A DNA stretch of 64,000 nt. Origin: Paraburkholderia bannensis. Lineage in GTDB: Bacteria; Pseudomonadota; Gammaproteobacteria; Burkholderiales; Burkholderiaceae. Position 1 is the stretch's first letter, and the number at the start of each line of letters is the position of its first letter. Location: NCBI RefSeq assembly GCF_014200455.1, contig NZ_JACHBW010000010.1:62001-126000 (forward strand), read 5' to 3'. Below the pieces are notes generated by a model. The model was not told the DNA's origin. It saw nothing but the letters and a program-made list of their open reading frames with translations, and did not search any database. A program made the translations under genes and the position numbers. Below, piece after piece: positions 31,291 through 39,863 of this stretch.

Positions 31291-33084
31291 TTAAGCCGCG
31301 CTCTGCTGGAACTGGATCTGGTGCAGATGCGCGTAGAGACCGCGCTGTTCGAGCAGTTGCTGGTGCGAACCGCGCTCGACGATGCGACCGGCTTCCATCA
31401 CGAGGATGCGGTCCGCGCGCTCGATGGTCGACAGACGGTGGGCGATCACGAGCGTGGTGCGGCCCTTCATCAGCGTTTCCAGCGCGGCCTGCACGTGACG
31501 CTCCGATTCCGAATCCAGCGCCGAGGTCGCTTCGTCCAGGATCAGGATCGGCGCGTCTTTGTAGATCGCGCGCGCGATCGCCAGACGCTGGCGCTGGCCG
31601 CCCGAGAGCTTCATGCCGTTGTCGCCGACCAGCGTGTTGACGCCTTCGGGCAGCGCCGCGATCGTGTCCCACAGATTGGCGGCGCGCAGCGCGCGTTCGA
31701 CGCGCTCCAGATCGGCGGTTTCGCCGTAGGCCACGTTGTTCGCGACCGTGTCGTTGAACAGCGTGACGTCCTGGCTCACCATCGCGATCTGGCTGCGCAG
31801 TGCATGCACGTTGTAGTCGGCGACCGACACGCCATCGACAAGAATCTGGCCGCCGCTCGGATCGAAAAAGCGCGGCAGCAGGTTCACCAGCGTGGTCTTG
31901 CCGCTGCCCGAGGGGCCCGCCAGCGCTATCATCTCGCCCGGCGCGGCAGTGAAATGCACGCTTTCGAGGATCGGGCGCCCTTCCGGCCCATAGGCAAACG
32001 AGACATTACGGAACTCGATTTCGCCGCGCGCGTGCTGGAGCGGCTTGCCGCCGCCTTCGGGTTCGGCGGGCTCGTCGATCAGGCCGAAAATCAGTTCGGC
32101 GGCGGTCATGCCGCGTTGCAGCGGCTGGTTCACGTCGATCAGGTGCTTGAGCGGCGAGATCACCAGCAGCATCGCGGTCACGAAAGAGACGAAGCCGCCC
32201 ACCGTGGTCTGGTCGTGCGAAGCCTGCACCACGGCGATCGTCACCACCACCGCGAGCGCGATCGAGGCGAGGAACTGCGTGATCGGCTGGGCCAGGCCGC
32301 CGGAGACCGTCATGCGCATCTGGTAGCCGCGCAGGCGCTTGCTGAGTTCGGTGAAGCGGTCGATCTCGTACTGCTCGCCGTTGTGCACCTTGACCACCTT
32401 GTAGCCCCCCACCGTCTCTTCGACGATGTACGACAGGTCGTTGGTGAGCAGTTGGTAATCGCGGTTCAGGCGACGCAGGCGACGGTTGATCTTGCTGACG
32501 AGCCAGCCGATCAGCGGCAGCAGCACGGCCACGATCAGCGTGAGACGCCAGTTGAGAATGAACAGGTAGCCGAGCAGAAAGACCACCGTGAGCGAGTCGC
32601 GCACCGCCGTGACCAGCACCGACATCAGCACGTTCAGGATCTGATTGACCTCGAACACGATGGCGTTGATGACCGTGCTCGCCGTCTCGCGCTGGAAGAA
32701 TCCGACGCTCGCGTGAATCATGCGCTCGAACATCTTGAGGCGCAGTTCAAGCAGGATCTTGTTCGACACGTACTGGAGCAGATAGCCGGACGCGTATTGT
32801 GCAAGGCCGCGCACCAGCGAAAGGCCGATCACGGCGACCGGCACGATCCAGGTCGCGCTCGGGCTGCCCTTGGTGCCGAAGCCGTGGTCGAGCAGCGGCT
32901 TGAGCAACGCGGGGATACCGGCCTCGGTCGCGGCGACGATTGCCAGCGTCGCGACGGCGCCGATCGCCACCCAGATGAGCGGCTTCAGATACGGCCACAG
33001 CCGACGGCCTACGGAGCCGGGGTTCGAGGCCTCACCTTCGCCGATCGGCTTGCTGAGGGTAGATTGTCGGGGCTGCTCGCTCAA
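31291..33084 (-). CDS. msbA: lipid A/LPS export ABC transporter MsbA
   Basis: 597 residues, a half-transporter with a fused ATPase. Six membrane helices lie in residues 30-320. The ATPase domain has Walker A GPSGSGKTT, Q-loop MVSQDVTLFND, signature LSGGQRQRLAIARA and Walker B ILILDEATSALD. MsbA flips core-lipid A to the outer leaflet of the inner membrane as a homodimer. Its position between LPS-type glycosyltransferase genes supports this over a general drug exporter. Confidence 0.93.
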   Translation of the reverse strand: MSEQPRQSTLSKPIGEGEASNPGSVGRRLWPYLKPLIWVAIGAVATLAIVAATEAGIPALLKPLLDHGFGTKGSPSATWIVPVAVIGLSLVRGLAQYASGYLLQYVSNKILLELRLKMFERMIHASVGFFQRETASTVINAIVFEVNQILNVLMSVLVTAVRDSLTVVFLLGYLFILNWRLTLIVAVLLPLIGWLVSKINRRLRRLNRDYQLLTNDLSYIVEETVGGYKVVKVHNGEQYEIDRFTELSKRLRGYQMRMTVSGGLAQPITQFLASIALAVVVTIAVVQASHDQTTVGGFVSFVTAMLLVISPLKHLIDVNQPLQRGMTAAELIFGLIDEPAEPEGGGKPLQHARGEIEFRNVSFAYGPEGRPILESVHFTAAPGEMIALAGPSGSGKTTLVNLLPRFFDPSGGQILVDGVSVADYNVHALRSQIAMVSQDVTLFNDTVANNVAYGETADLERVERALRAANLWDTIAALPEGVNTLVGDNGMKLSGGQRQRLAIARAIYKDAPILILDEATSALDSESERHVQAALETLMKGRTTLVIAHRLSTIERADRILVMEAGRIVERGSHQQLLEQRGLYAHLHQIQFQQSAA

Positions 33085-33282
33085 GGAATCCTCTGGAAAG
33101 CGTGTTCTGAAAACGGGGCGCGGCAGCGTCGGGAAGACGCCGCGTCAGCGCGGTACGCATTGTATACGGTTGGCGGGAGCGCCCGGCATACCTGCGAGAA
33201 GGCCGCGCGCAGGTATGCGCGGTGTGTATACTGCCTGCCGGCGCGCGCGCCTTTGCGCGCACCTCGACTCTTTCACCGCTGC

Positions 33283-34053
33283 ATGACACAGACCACGCTC
33301 GGCGTCGCCATCATCACGAAAAACGCCGCGTTGCGGCTCGCTCAATGCCTCGACGCGCTGTCGTTCGCCGACGACATCGTCGTGATCGACGGCGGCAGCA
33401 CCGACGGCACCGCGCAGATCGCCCGCGCTCACGGCGCGCGCGTCATCGAGCAGACCGACTGGCCGGGCTTCGGCCCGCAGAAGAACCGCGCGCTCGACGC
33501 CCTTGCCACCGACTGGATTCTGTCCATCGACGCCGACGAAATCGTCTCGCCCGAACTCGCCGCTTCCATGTGCGCGGCCATCGCGGCGCCGCAAACGGAC
33601 GTGTATGCGGTCGATCGTTTGTCGAGCTTCTGCGGCGCGTGGATCCGCCACAGCGGCTGGTATCCCGACTGGATCCCGCGTCTGTTCCGGCGCGGCGCGG
33701 CGCGCTTCTCGGACGATCTGGTGCACGAACGACTGGTGTTCAGCGCGAGCGCCCAACGTCTCGAAGGCAAGCTGCTGCACTACTCTTACGAGGATTTCGA
33801 CGGCGTGCTGCGCAAGCTCGACGCCTATTCGAGCGCGGGCGCCGAGCAACGCGCCGCGGCCGGCAAGCGCGGCAGCTTCGGCAAGGCGGTGGCGCGCGGC
33901 GCCTGGGCCTTCGTGCGCACCTACGTGCTGCGCGCGGGCTTCCTCGACGGTCGCGCGGGCTTCATGATTGCGGTGTTCAACGCGGAAACGGTGTACTACC
34001 GCTTCCTCAAGCTCGCGCTGCTCAACCGCCGCAGCGCGTCCCCGGATCAATAA
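33283..34053 (+). CDS. glycosyltransferase family 2 (WaaE/KdtX-like)
   Basis: 256 residues of GT-A fold. MTQTTLGVAIITKNAALRLA start, nucleotide-binding DDIVVIDGGSTDGT and metal-binding DADE (residues about 83-86). The segments WIRHSGWYPDWIPRLFRRG and LVHERLVF are typical of the LPS core glucosyltransferases of the WaaE/KdtX group. A C-terminal amphipathic part may attach it to the membrane. It is divergent from msbA, and its last 7 nt overlap the 3' end of dnaE on the opposite strand, so no terminator fits between them. Confidence 0.9.
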   Translation: MTQTTLGVAIITKNAALRLAQCLDALSFADDIVVIDGGSTDGTAQIARAHGARVIEQTDWPGFGPQKNRALDALATDWILSIDADEIVSPELAASMCAAIAAPQTDVYAVDRLSSFCGAWIRHSGWYPDWIPRLFRRGAARFSDDLVHERLVFSASAQRLEGKLLHYSYEDFDGVLRKLDAYSSAGAEQRAAAGKRGSFGKAVARGAWAFVRTYVLRAGFLDGRAGFMIAVFNAETVYYRFLKLALLNRRSASPDQ

Positions 34054-37000
34054 ACGATCTCGATCGAGCTACCGGCGAACTCGCCGCGCAGTGCGGCCAG
34101 CAGTTCGTCGCTGGGCTTGACGCGCCAGGCGTCGCCCAGACGCACCTCGCCTTGCGCGCGCTCGTTGCGATAGACGATCTGCACCGCGAGGCCGTTCGGG
34201 ATCACCACCTGTTCGCGCTCGCGGCCACGGCCGCCGCCATATCCGCCACCGCCGCCATCGCGCCCGCCTCGTCCACGCGTCTCGACCACCGGCGCGGGCA
34301 GCGAATCGTCGGGTTTGGCGCGATGCGCTTCGAGCACCGAACGCAGCGCCAGCGCATCGGCATTACCGTTCATCTGCACCTTCACGGCCTGCGCATAGCG
34401 GCTGCGCGCGCGCTCCAGATCCATCACGGTATCCACCGTGAAACGGATGCCGCCCGTGAACGCATCGTTGCGCGCGCCGCCTTGCACGACCAGCAGCTCG
34501 TCTTCCTTGAAGAGCGCCTTGTGTGCCTCGTACTGCTCGTTGAACACCGTCACCTCGCACTGGCCGGTGCCGTCGTCGAGCAGCGCGATCAGCATCTTGC
34601 CGCGCTGCGTCATCTGCGTGCGCAGCGAGGCGATCACGCCCGCCACCAGCTTGTCGCGGCCTTCCTTCAGTTCGCCGATCTTCTGGCGCACGAAGCGGCG
34701 CACTTCGTCCTTGTACGCATCGAACAGGTGGCCTGACAGATAGAAGCCGAGCGCGCCCTTCTCTTCCTGGAGCTTGCGCTTTTCGTCCCACGCCGGTTCG
34801 TCGACCAGTTCGTGCGCCGCCAGCGGCGCGTCGCCCATATCGAACAGACCTGCCTGCATGGCGTTGGCGCTGGCCTGATCGGCGGCTTCCATCGCCATCG
34901 GCACGGAGGCGATCAGCTGCGCGCGATTGGCATGTATCGTGTCGAACGCGCCCGCGCGGATCATCGCTTCGATCGTGCGGCGATTGACCAGACGACGGTC
35001 GATGCGCTCGCAGAAGTCGAATAGATCCTTGAAGAGGCCGCCTTCCTTGCGCGCGCGCAGGATTTCTTCGATGGCGTTCTGGCCGCTGCCCTTGATCGCG
35101 CCCAGACCGTAGCGGATGGTGCGCGAGCGCTTGCCCTCGGCCACGTGTTGATCGGCGACCGGCTCGAAGCGATACGCCGACGCGTTGACGTCCGGCGGCA
35201 ACACCTTGAGGTTGTTGGTCGCGCAGTCTTCGAAAAGGATCTTGACCTTGTCGGTGTCGTCCATGGCGAGCGACATATTCGCCGCCATGAATTCGGCCGG
35301 ATGGTGCGCCTTGAGCCATGCCGTGTGATACGCGAGCAAGGCATACGCGGCCGCGTGCGACTTGTTGAAGCCGTAGCCCGCGAACTTTTCCATCAAGTCG
35401 AAGGTTTCGTCGGCTTTCTCGCGCGTGAGGCCGTTCTTCGCCGCGCCTTCCGCGAAAATCTCGCGGTGCTTGGCCATTTCCTCGGGCTTCTTTTTACCCA
35501 TCGCACGACGCAGCAAGTCCGCGCCGCCCAGCGAGTAGCCGCCGATGATCTGCGCCATCTGCATCACCTGCTCCTGATAGACCATGATGCCGTAGGTCTC
35601 TTTCAGAACAGGTTCGACGCGCGGATCCGGATACTCCACCACTTCGCGGCCGTGCTTACGCGCGCAGAAGCTGGGGATCAGATCCATCGGGCCCGGACGA
35701 TACAGCGCCACCAGCGCGATGATGTCCTCGAAGCGGTCAGGTTGTGCGTCCTTCAGCATGCCCTGCATGCCGCGGCTTTCCAGCTGGAACACGGCGACCG
35801 TATTCGCTTTCTTGAGGATCTGGAACGACGGTGCATCGTCGAGCGGCACTTCCGCGAGCGACCAGTCTTTCTTCGACGGGTCGAGCATGCGGATATAGCG
35901 CTCGGCCCAGTCGAGGATCGTCAGCGTGGTCAGACCCAGAAAGTCGAACTTCACGAGGCCGACGGCCTCCACGTCGTCCTTGTCGTACTGGCTCACCACG
36001 CCGCTTTCGTCGCCCTGGGTGTAGAGCGGGCAGAAGTCCGTGAGCTTGCCCGGCGCGATCAGCACGCCGCCCGCGTGCATGCCGACGTTACGCGTGAGAC
36101 CTTCCACCAGCTGCGCGAGGTCGAGCAGCTGGTGCACTTCGTCTTCGTTGTCGTAGCGCTCCTGCAGCAGCGGCTCTTCCTTCATCGCGTCGGCGATGGT
36201 GACGTGCTTGCCCGGCTTGAACGGAATCAGCTTGGCCACGCCGTCGGTGAAGTTGTAGCCGAGGTCCAGCACGCGGCCGATGTCGCGCACCGCCGCCTTC
36301 GCCGCCATGGTGCCGAAGGTGGCGATCTGCGAGACCGCATCGGCGCCGTATTTCTCCTTCACGTACTGAATCACGCGGTCGCGGCCGTGCTGGCAGAAGT
36401 CGATGTCGAAGTCGGGCATCGAGACGCGTTCCGGATTCAGGAAACGCTCGAACAGCAGGTTGTAGCGCAGCGGATCCAGATCGGTAATGCCCAGCGCGTA
36501 CGCCACCAGCGAGCCCGCGCCCGAACCCCGGCCCGGCCCTACCGGCACGCCGTTGTTCTTGGCCCAGTTGATGAAGTCGGCAACGATCAGGAAGTAGCCC
36601 GGGAAGCCCATCTTGATGATGGTTCCGCACTCGAAATCCAGCCGTTCGTTGTAGCGCGCGCGTTCGTTTTCGCGTTCCGCTTCGCCCGGATAAAGCTGCA
36701 CGAGGCGCTTTTCCAGCCCTTCGCGCGACAGTTGCACGAGGTAATCGTCGAGCGACATGCCGTCGGGCGTCGGGAACAGCGGCAACTTGGGCTTGCCGAG
36801 TTCGAGCGTCAGATTGCAGCGCTTGGCGATTTCGATGGTGTTGGCGATCGCCGAGGGAATGTCCGCGAACAGCGCGGCCATTTCTTCCTGGGTGTGAAAA
36901 CGCTGATCGATCGTGAAGCGCTTCTGACGGCGCGGATTGGCGAGGATGTCGCCTTCCGAAATACACACGCGGGCTTCGTGCGCGGTGTATTCCTCGGCGG

Positions 37001-37619
37001 TCATGAACTGCATCGGGTGCGTCGCGACCACCGGCAGTTGCAGATCCGCGGCAAGCGCGACGGCCTGCTCGACGTATTGCTCGCCGCCGGGCTGGCCGCA
37101 GCGCTGCAGTTCGATGTAGTAGCCGTTCGGGAACAGCCCGGCCCAGCGCTGCGCGTGACGCTTCGCGCTTTCGACATTGCCCGCAGCGAGTGCGAGACCC
37201 ACGTCGCCCTGCTGCGCGCCCGAGAGCGCCAGCAGACCTTCGCCCAGGCCGCTTTCGAGCCACGCGACATCGACTTCCGCGCGCCCGCGATGTTGATTCG
37301 TGAGCCAGGCTTTGGACAGCAGTTCGCACAGATTCAGGTAACCGGTCTTGTCCTTCACGAGCAAAAGCAGGCGCGAAGGCTTGTCGCGGTCGTCCGGATT
37401 CATGATCCAGACGTCGCAGCCGGCAATGGGTTTGACCCCTTTGCCACGGGCTTCCGAATAAAAACGAACGAGGCCGAATGCGTTGCCGAGGTCGGTGAGC
37501 GCGAGCGCGCCCTGACCGTCTTTGGCCGCAGCCTTGACGAGGTCGTCGAGGCGCACGATGCCGTCGGCAATCGAGAATTCGGAGTGGACGCGGAGATGGA
37601 CGAAGCGGGGATCTGACAT
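34047..37619 (-). CDS. dnaE: DNA polymerase III alpha subunit
   Basis: 1190 residues. N-terminal PHP domain (FVHLRVHSEFSIADGIVRLD), polymerase palm with the catalytic aspartates in MPDFDIDFCQ and GPGRGSGAGSLVAYALGITD upstream of it, tandem helix-hairpin-helix, OB-fold and C-terminal clamp/tau-binding part. It is the replicative polymerase subunit. One oddity is a Gly/Arg-rich insert close to the C-terminus (RGRGGRDGGGGGYGGGRGR), not present in E. coli DnaE, that looks like a nucleic-acid-binding or flexible linker. Confidence 0.97.
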   Translation of the reverse strand: MSDPRFVHLRVHSEFSIADGIVRLDDLVKAAAKDGQGALALTDLGNAFGLVRFYSEARGKGVKPIAGCDVWIMNPDDRDKPSRLLLLVKDKTGYLNLCELLSKAWLTNQHRGRAEVDVAWLESGLGEGLLALSGAQQGDVGLALAAGNVESAKRHAQRWAGLFPNGYYIELQRCGQPGGEQYVEQAVALAADLQLPVVATHPMQFMTAEEYTAHEARVCISEGDILANPRRQKRFTIDQRFHTQEEMAALFADIPSAIANTIEIAKRCNLTLELGKPKLPLFPTPDGMSLDDYLVQLSREGLEKRLVQLYPGEAERENERARYNERLDFECGTIIKMGFPGYFLIVADFINWAKNNGVPVGPGRGSGAGSLVAYALGITDLDPLRYNLLFERFLNPERVSMPDFDIDFCQHGRDRVIQYVKEKYGADAVSQIATFGTMAAKAAVRDIGRVLDLGYNFTDGVAKLIPFKPGKHVTIADAMKEEPLLQERYDNEDEVHQLLDLAQLVEGLTRNVGMHAGGVLIAPGKLTDFCPLYTQGDESGVVSQYDKDDVEAVGLVKFDFLGLTTLTILDWAERYIRMLDPSKKDWSLAEVPLDDAPSFQILKKANTVAVFQLESRGMQGMLKDAQPDRFEDIIALVALYRPGPMDLIPSFCARKHGREVVEYPDPRVEPVLKETYGIMVYQEQVMQMAQIIGGYSLGGADLLRRAMGKKKPEEMAKHREIFAEGAAKNGLTREKADETFDLMEKFAGYGFNKSHAAAYALLAYHTAWLKAHHPAEFMAANMSLAMDDTDKVKILFEDCATNNLKVLPPDVNASAYRFEPVADQHVAEGKRSRTIRYGLGAIKGSGQNAIEEILRARKEGGLFKDLFDFCERIDRRLVNRRTIEAMIRAGAFDTIHANRAQLIASVPMAMEAADQASANAMQAGLFDMGDAPLAAHELVDEPAWDEKRKLQEEKGALGFYLSGHLFDAYKDEVRRFVRQKIGELKEGRDKLVAGVIASLRTQMTQRGKMLIALLDDGTGQCEVTVFNEQYEAHKALFKEDELLVVQGGARNDAFTGGIRFTVDTVMDLERARSRYAQAVKVQMNGNADALALRSVLEAHRAKPDDSLPAPVVETRGRGGRDGGGGGYGGGRGREREQVVIPNGLAVQIVYRNERAQGEVRLGDAWRVKPSDELLAALRGEFAGSSIEIVY

Positions 37620-37901
37620 GGGCGTTATTGTACCTCTACGGTCCGGCGATTTTCGCCGCCGGCGGCTTGGGCGCAGCGGTTTCGGCGAGTTTGCGCGCGT
37701 GCCGACAGCGAGGCGAAATCAGCGCGCGAACTTGCGCACCGTCAGCGCCGCGCGACACTGTGGCCGCCGGGACAACGCGCTGCAGGCGACTCGCCGCCCG
37801 GTTGAGGGATAATAGTGGATTGCGCCCGCCTCACTGACCGCTGCTCTAACTGCTTCTCTGACTGCGGGCCCGTCCGAATCAGCTTTGAGTGTTTGTTGGC
37901 C

Positions 37902-38786
37902 ATGCGTATCCTCAACCTTTCCTCCTACCAGTTCGCGACGCTCGACAAGACCGCCGAATGGCGTCCGCTCGTGCTCGCGCGCTGCAATGAACTCGATCTG
38001 CGGGGCACGATCCTGCTCGCGCCCGAAGGCATCAATCTGTTCGTCGCCGGCGACGAGCCGAACGTGCGCGCCTTCATGGATTACCTGCGTACCGACCCGC
38101 TTTTCGAAGGCAAATTCGCCACGCTGCAGTTCAAGGAGAGCTTCTCCGAAGACCGTCCATTCAATCGCATGCTGGTGCGCCTCAAGCGCGAAATCATCAC
38201 GATGAAGAAGCCGGCGATCCGTCCCGAAGAAGGCCGCGCGCCGTCGGTCGCGCCGGTCGTGCTCAAGGAATGGCTCGATCGCGGCTTCGACGACGAAGGC
38301 CGTCCTGTCGTCATGCTCGATACGCGCAACGACTTCGAAATCGACGTCGGCACCTTCGACAAGGCGCTCGATTACCGTCTGACGAAGTTCAGCGAATTTC
38401 CCGCTGTGATCGAAGCCAACCGCGCCGATCTCGAAGGCAAGACCGTGGTGTCGTTCTGCACCGGCGGCATCCGCTGCGAAAAGGCCGCGATCCACATGAA
38501 GGAAGTGGGGATCGAGCACGTTTATCAGCTCGAAGGCGGCATTCTCAAGTACTTCGAAGAAGTGGGCGGCGCGCATTACAACGGCGATTGCTTCGTGTTC
38601 GACCAGCGCACCGCGCTGAACCCGCAACTCGAACCCACCGACAAGGTGCAGTGCTTCGCGTGCCGCGCCGTGGTGACGGCCGAGGAACAGGCCTCGCCGC
38701 TGTACGAAATCGGCAAGAGCTGCCCGGCGTGCCATCCGGCGCGCGAGCAGGCAGCAGGCACCCCCGCCGCAGCGCACGCCGCGTAA
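37902..38786 (+). CDS. trhO: tRNA uridine-34 hydroxylase TrhO (YceA)
   Basis: 294 residues. N-terminal domain MRILNLSSYQFATLDK, then a rhodanese domain with catalytic Cys186 in SFCTGGIRCEKAA, then a Cys-rich C-terminal part (CFACRAVV, CPACHPAR), a likely metal site. TrhO performs oxygen-dependent hydroxylation of U34 in certain tRNAs to 5-hydroxyuridine. The ATG at 37902 gives the family start; 29 further in-frame codons upstream are not conserved-looking. gluQRS begins 7 nt after the stop. Confidence 0.93.
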   Translation: MRILNLSSYQFATLDKTAEWRPLVLARCNELDLRGTILLAPEGINLFVAGDEPNVRAFMDYLRTDPLFEGKFATLQFKESFSEDRPFNRMLVRLKREIITMKKPAIRPEEGRAPSVAPVVLKEWLDRGFDDEGRPVVMLDTRNDFEIDVGTFDKALDYRLTKFSEFPAVIEANRADLEGKTVVSFCTGGIRCEKAAIHMKEVGIEHVYQLEGGILKYFEEVGGAHYNGDCFVFDQRTALNPQLEPTDKVQCFACRAVVTAEEQASPLYEIGKSCPACHPAREQAAGTPAAAHAA

Positions 38787-38793
38787 CACGCGC

Positions 38794-39792
38794 GTGAGCG
38801 CACCCGCCAGCCGCAAACGTGGGTATCGTGGGCGCTTTGCGCCCTCGCCCACTGGCCCTTTGCATTTCGGCTCGCTGGTTTCAGCGCTGGCGAGCTGGCT
38901 CGACGCGCGCGCGCATGGCGGCGCGTGGCTCGTGCGCGTCGAGGATATCGACGGCCCGCGCACCGTGCCCGGCGCGGCTGCGGACATTCTCGCCACGCTC
39001 GGGCGCTTCGGCTTTCACGCCGATGAACCGCCGGTGCGGCAAAGCCAGCGCATTGGCCTGTATCGCGAGGCGCTCGACGCGCTGATCGCTGCGGGCCACG
39101 TCTACCCGTGCGGTTGCACCCGCAAGGAAATCGCCGATTCGCAATTGCACGCGCACCGGCGCAATACCACGCTGATCTATCCCGGCACCTGCCGCGACGG
39201 CCTGCACGGCAAGACCGCGCGCGCGTGGCGCCTGCGCGTGCCGGACGATCAGCCGGATCAGGCCGATCAGGCCGACCAAAACGCCGACCAAAACGCCGAC
39301 CAAAACGCCGATCAAAACGCCGATCAAAACGCCGGGAACCCCGCGCTGATCCGCTTCGACGATCGCTGGCAAGGTCCGCAGCACCAGGATCTGGCGAACG
39401 AAGTGGGCGATTTCGTGCTGCTGCGCGCCGATGGGCAATGGGCCTATCAACTCGCCGTGGTCGTGGACGATGCCGCGCAGGACATCACGCACATCGTCCG
39501 CGGCGCGGACCTGCTCGACTCCACCGCGCGCCAGATCTGGCTGCAACAGTGCCTGAAAGCGCCGACGCCAACGTATCTGCACGTGCCCGTCGTCACCAAT
39601 GCGCAAGGCGAAAAGCTTTCGAAGCAGACCGGCGCGCAGGCGCTCGACGTGTCGCGCCCGCTGGAAGCCTTACTCGCCGCTGCGAAACATCTGGGGCTCG
39701 AACTGTGCGAACCCGCGCCCGTCTCGATCGACGCCTTTCAGGTTGATGCAATCGACGCCTGGAAGCGGCGTCTCACGCACCTGCCAGCATAA
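38794..39792 (+). CDS. gluQRS: glutamyl-Q tRNA(Asp) synthetase
   Basis: 332 residues, GTG start. A truncated class-I glutamyl-tRNA synthetase lacking the anticodon domain. RGRFAPSPTGPLHFGSL (HIGH motif), zinc-binding residues in YPCGCTRKEIADS and YPGTC, and the KMSKS-like EKLSKQT are intact. It charges glutamate onto queuosine at position 34 of tRNA Asp. An insertion at residues 152-180 is made of DQA and then five DQNA units, encoded by a 12-bp tandem repeat (39274-39333), which explains why the protein is longer than the usual 290-300 residues. Operon with trhO. Confidence 0.93.
   Translation: MSAPASRKRGYRGRFAPSPTGPLHFGSLVSALASWLDARAHGGAWLVRVEDIDGPRTVPGAAADILATLGRFGFHADEPPVRQSQRIGLYREALDALIAAGHVYPCGCTRKEIADSQLHAHRRNTTLIYPGTCRDGLHGKTARAWRLRVPDDQPDQADQADQNADQNADQNADQNADQNAGNPALIRFDDRWQGPQHQDLANEVGDFVLLRADGQWAYQLAVVVDDAAQDITHIVRGADLLDSTARQIWLQQCLKAPTPTYLHVPVVTNAQGEKLSKQTGAQALDVSRPLEALLAAAKHLGLELCEPAPVSIDAFQVDAIDAWKRRLTHLPA
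39274..39333 (+). repeat. 12-bp x 5 in-frame tandem repeat in gluQRS
   Basis: Unit GAYCAAAACGCC encodes Asp-Gln-Asn-Ala. Three copies with GAC are followed by two with GAT. Three degenerate 9-bp units (GATCAGSCS) precede it at 39247-39273. Copy-number changes would leave the frame intact. Confidence 0.95.
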
Positions 39793-39803
39793 AAGCGCAG
39801 GCG

Positions 39804-39845
39804 AAAAAAACGGCGTGCCGGGTTTTCACCCGCACGCCGTTTTCA
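39804..39845. terminator. bidirectional terminator between gluQRS and rhlE
   Basis: A-rich 5' flank, stem ACGGCGTG.../...CACGCCGT with an inner CGGGT/ACCCG part, TTTT on the right side and seven A residues on the left, giving a T7 tract on the minus strand for rhlE. Confidence 0.85.
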
Positions 39846-39863
39846 CGTCTGGAACGCGTCAGA

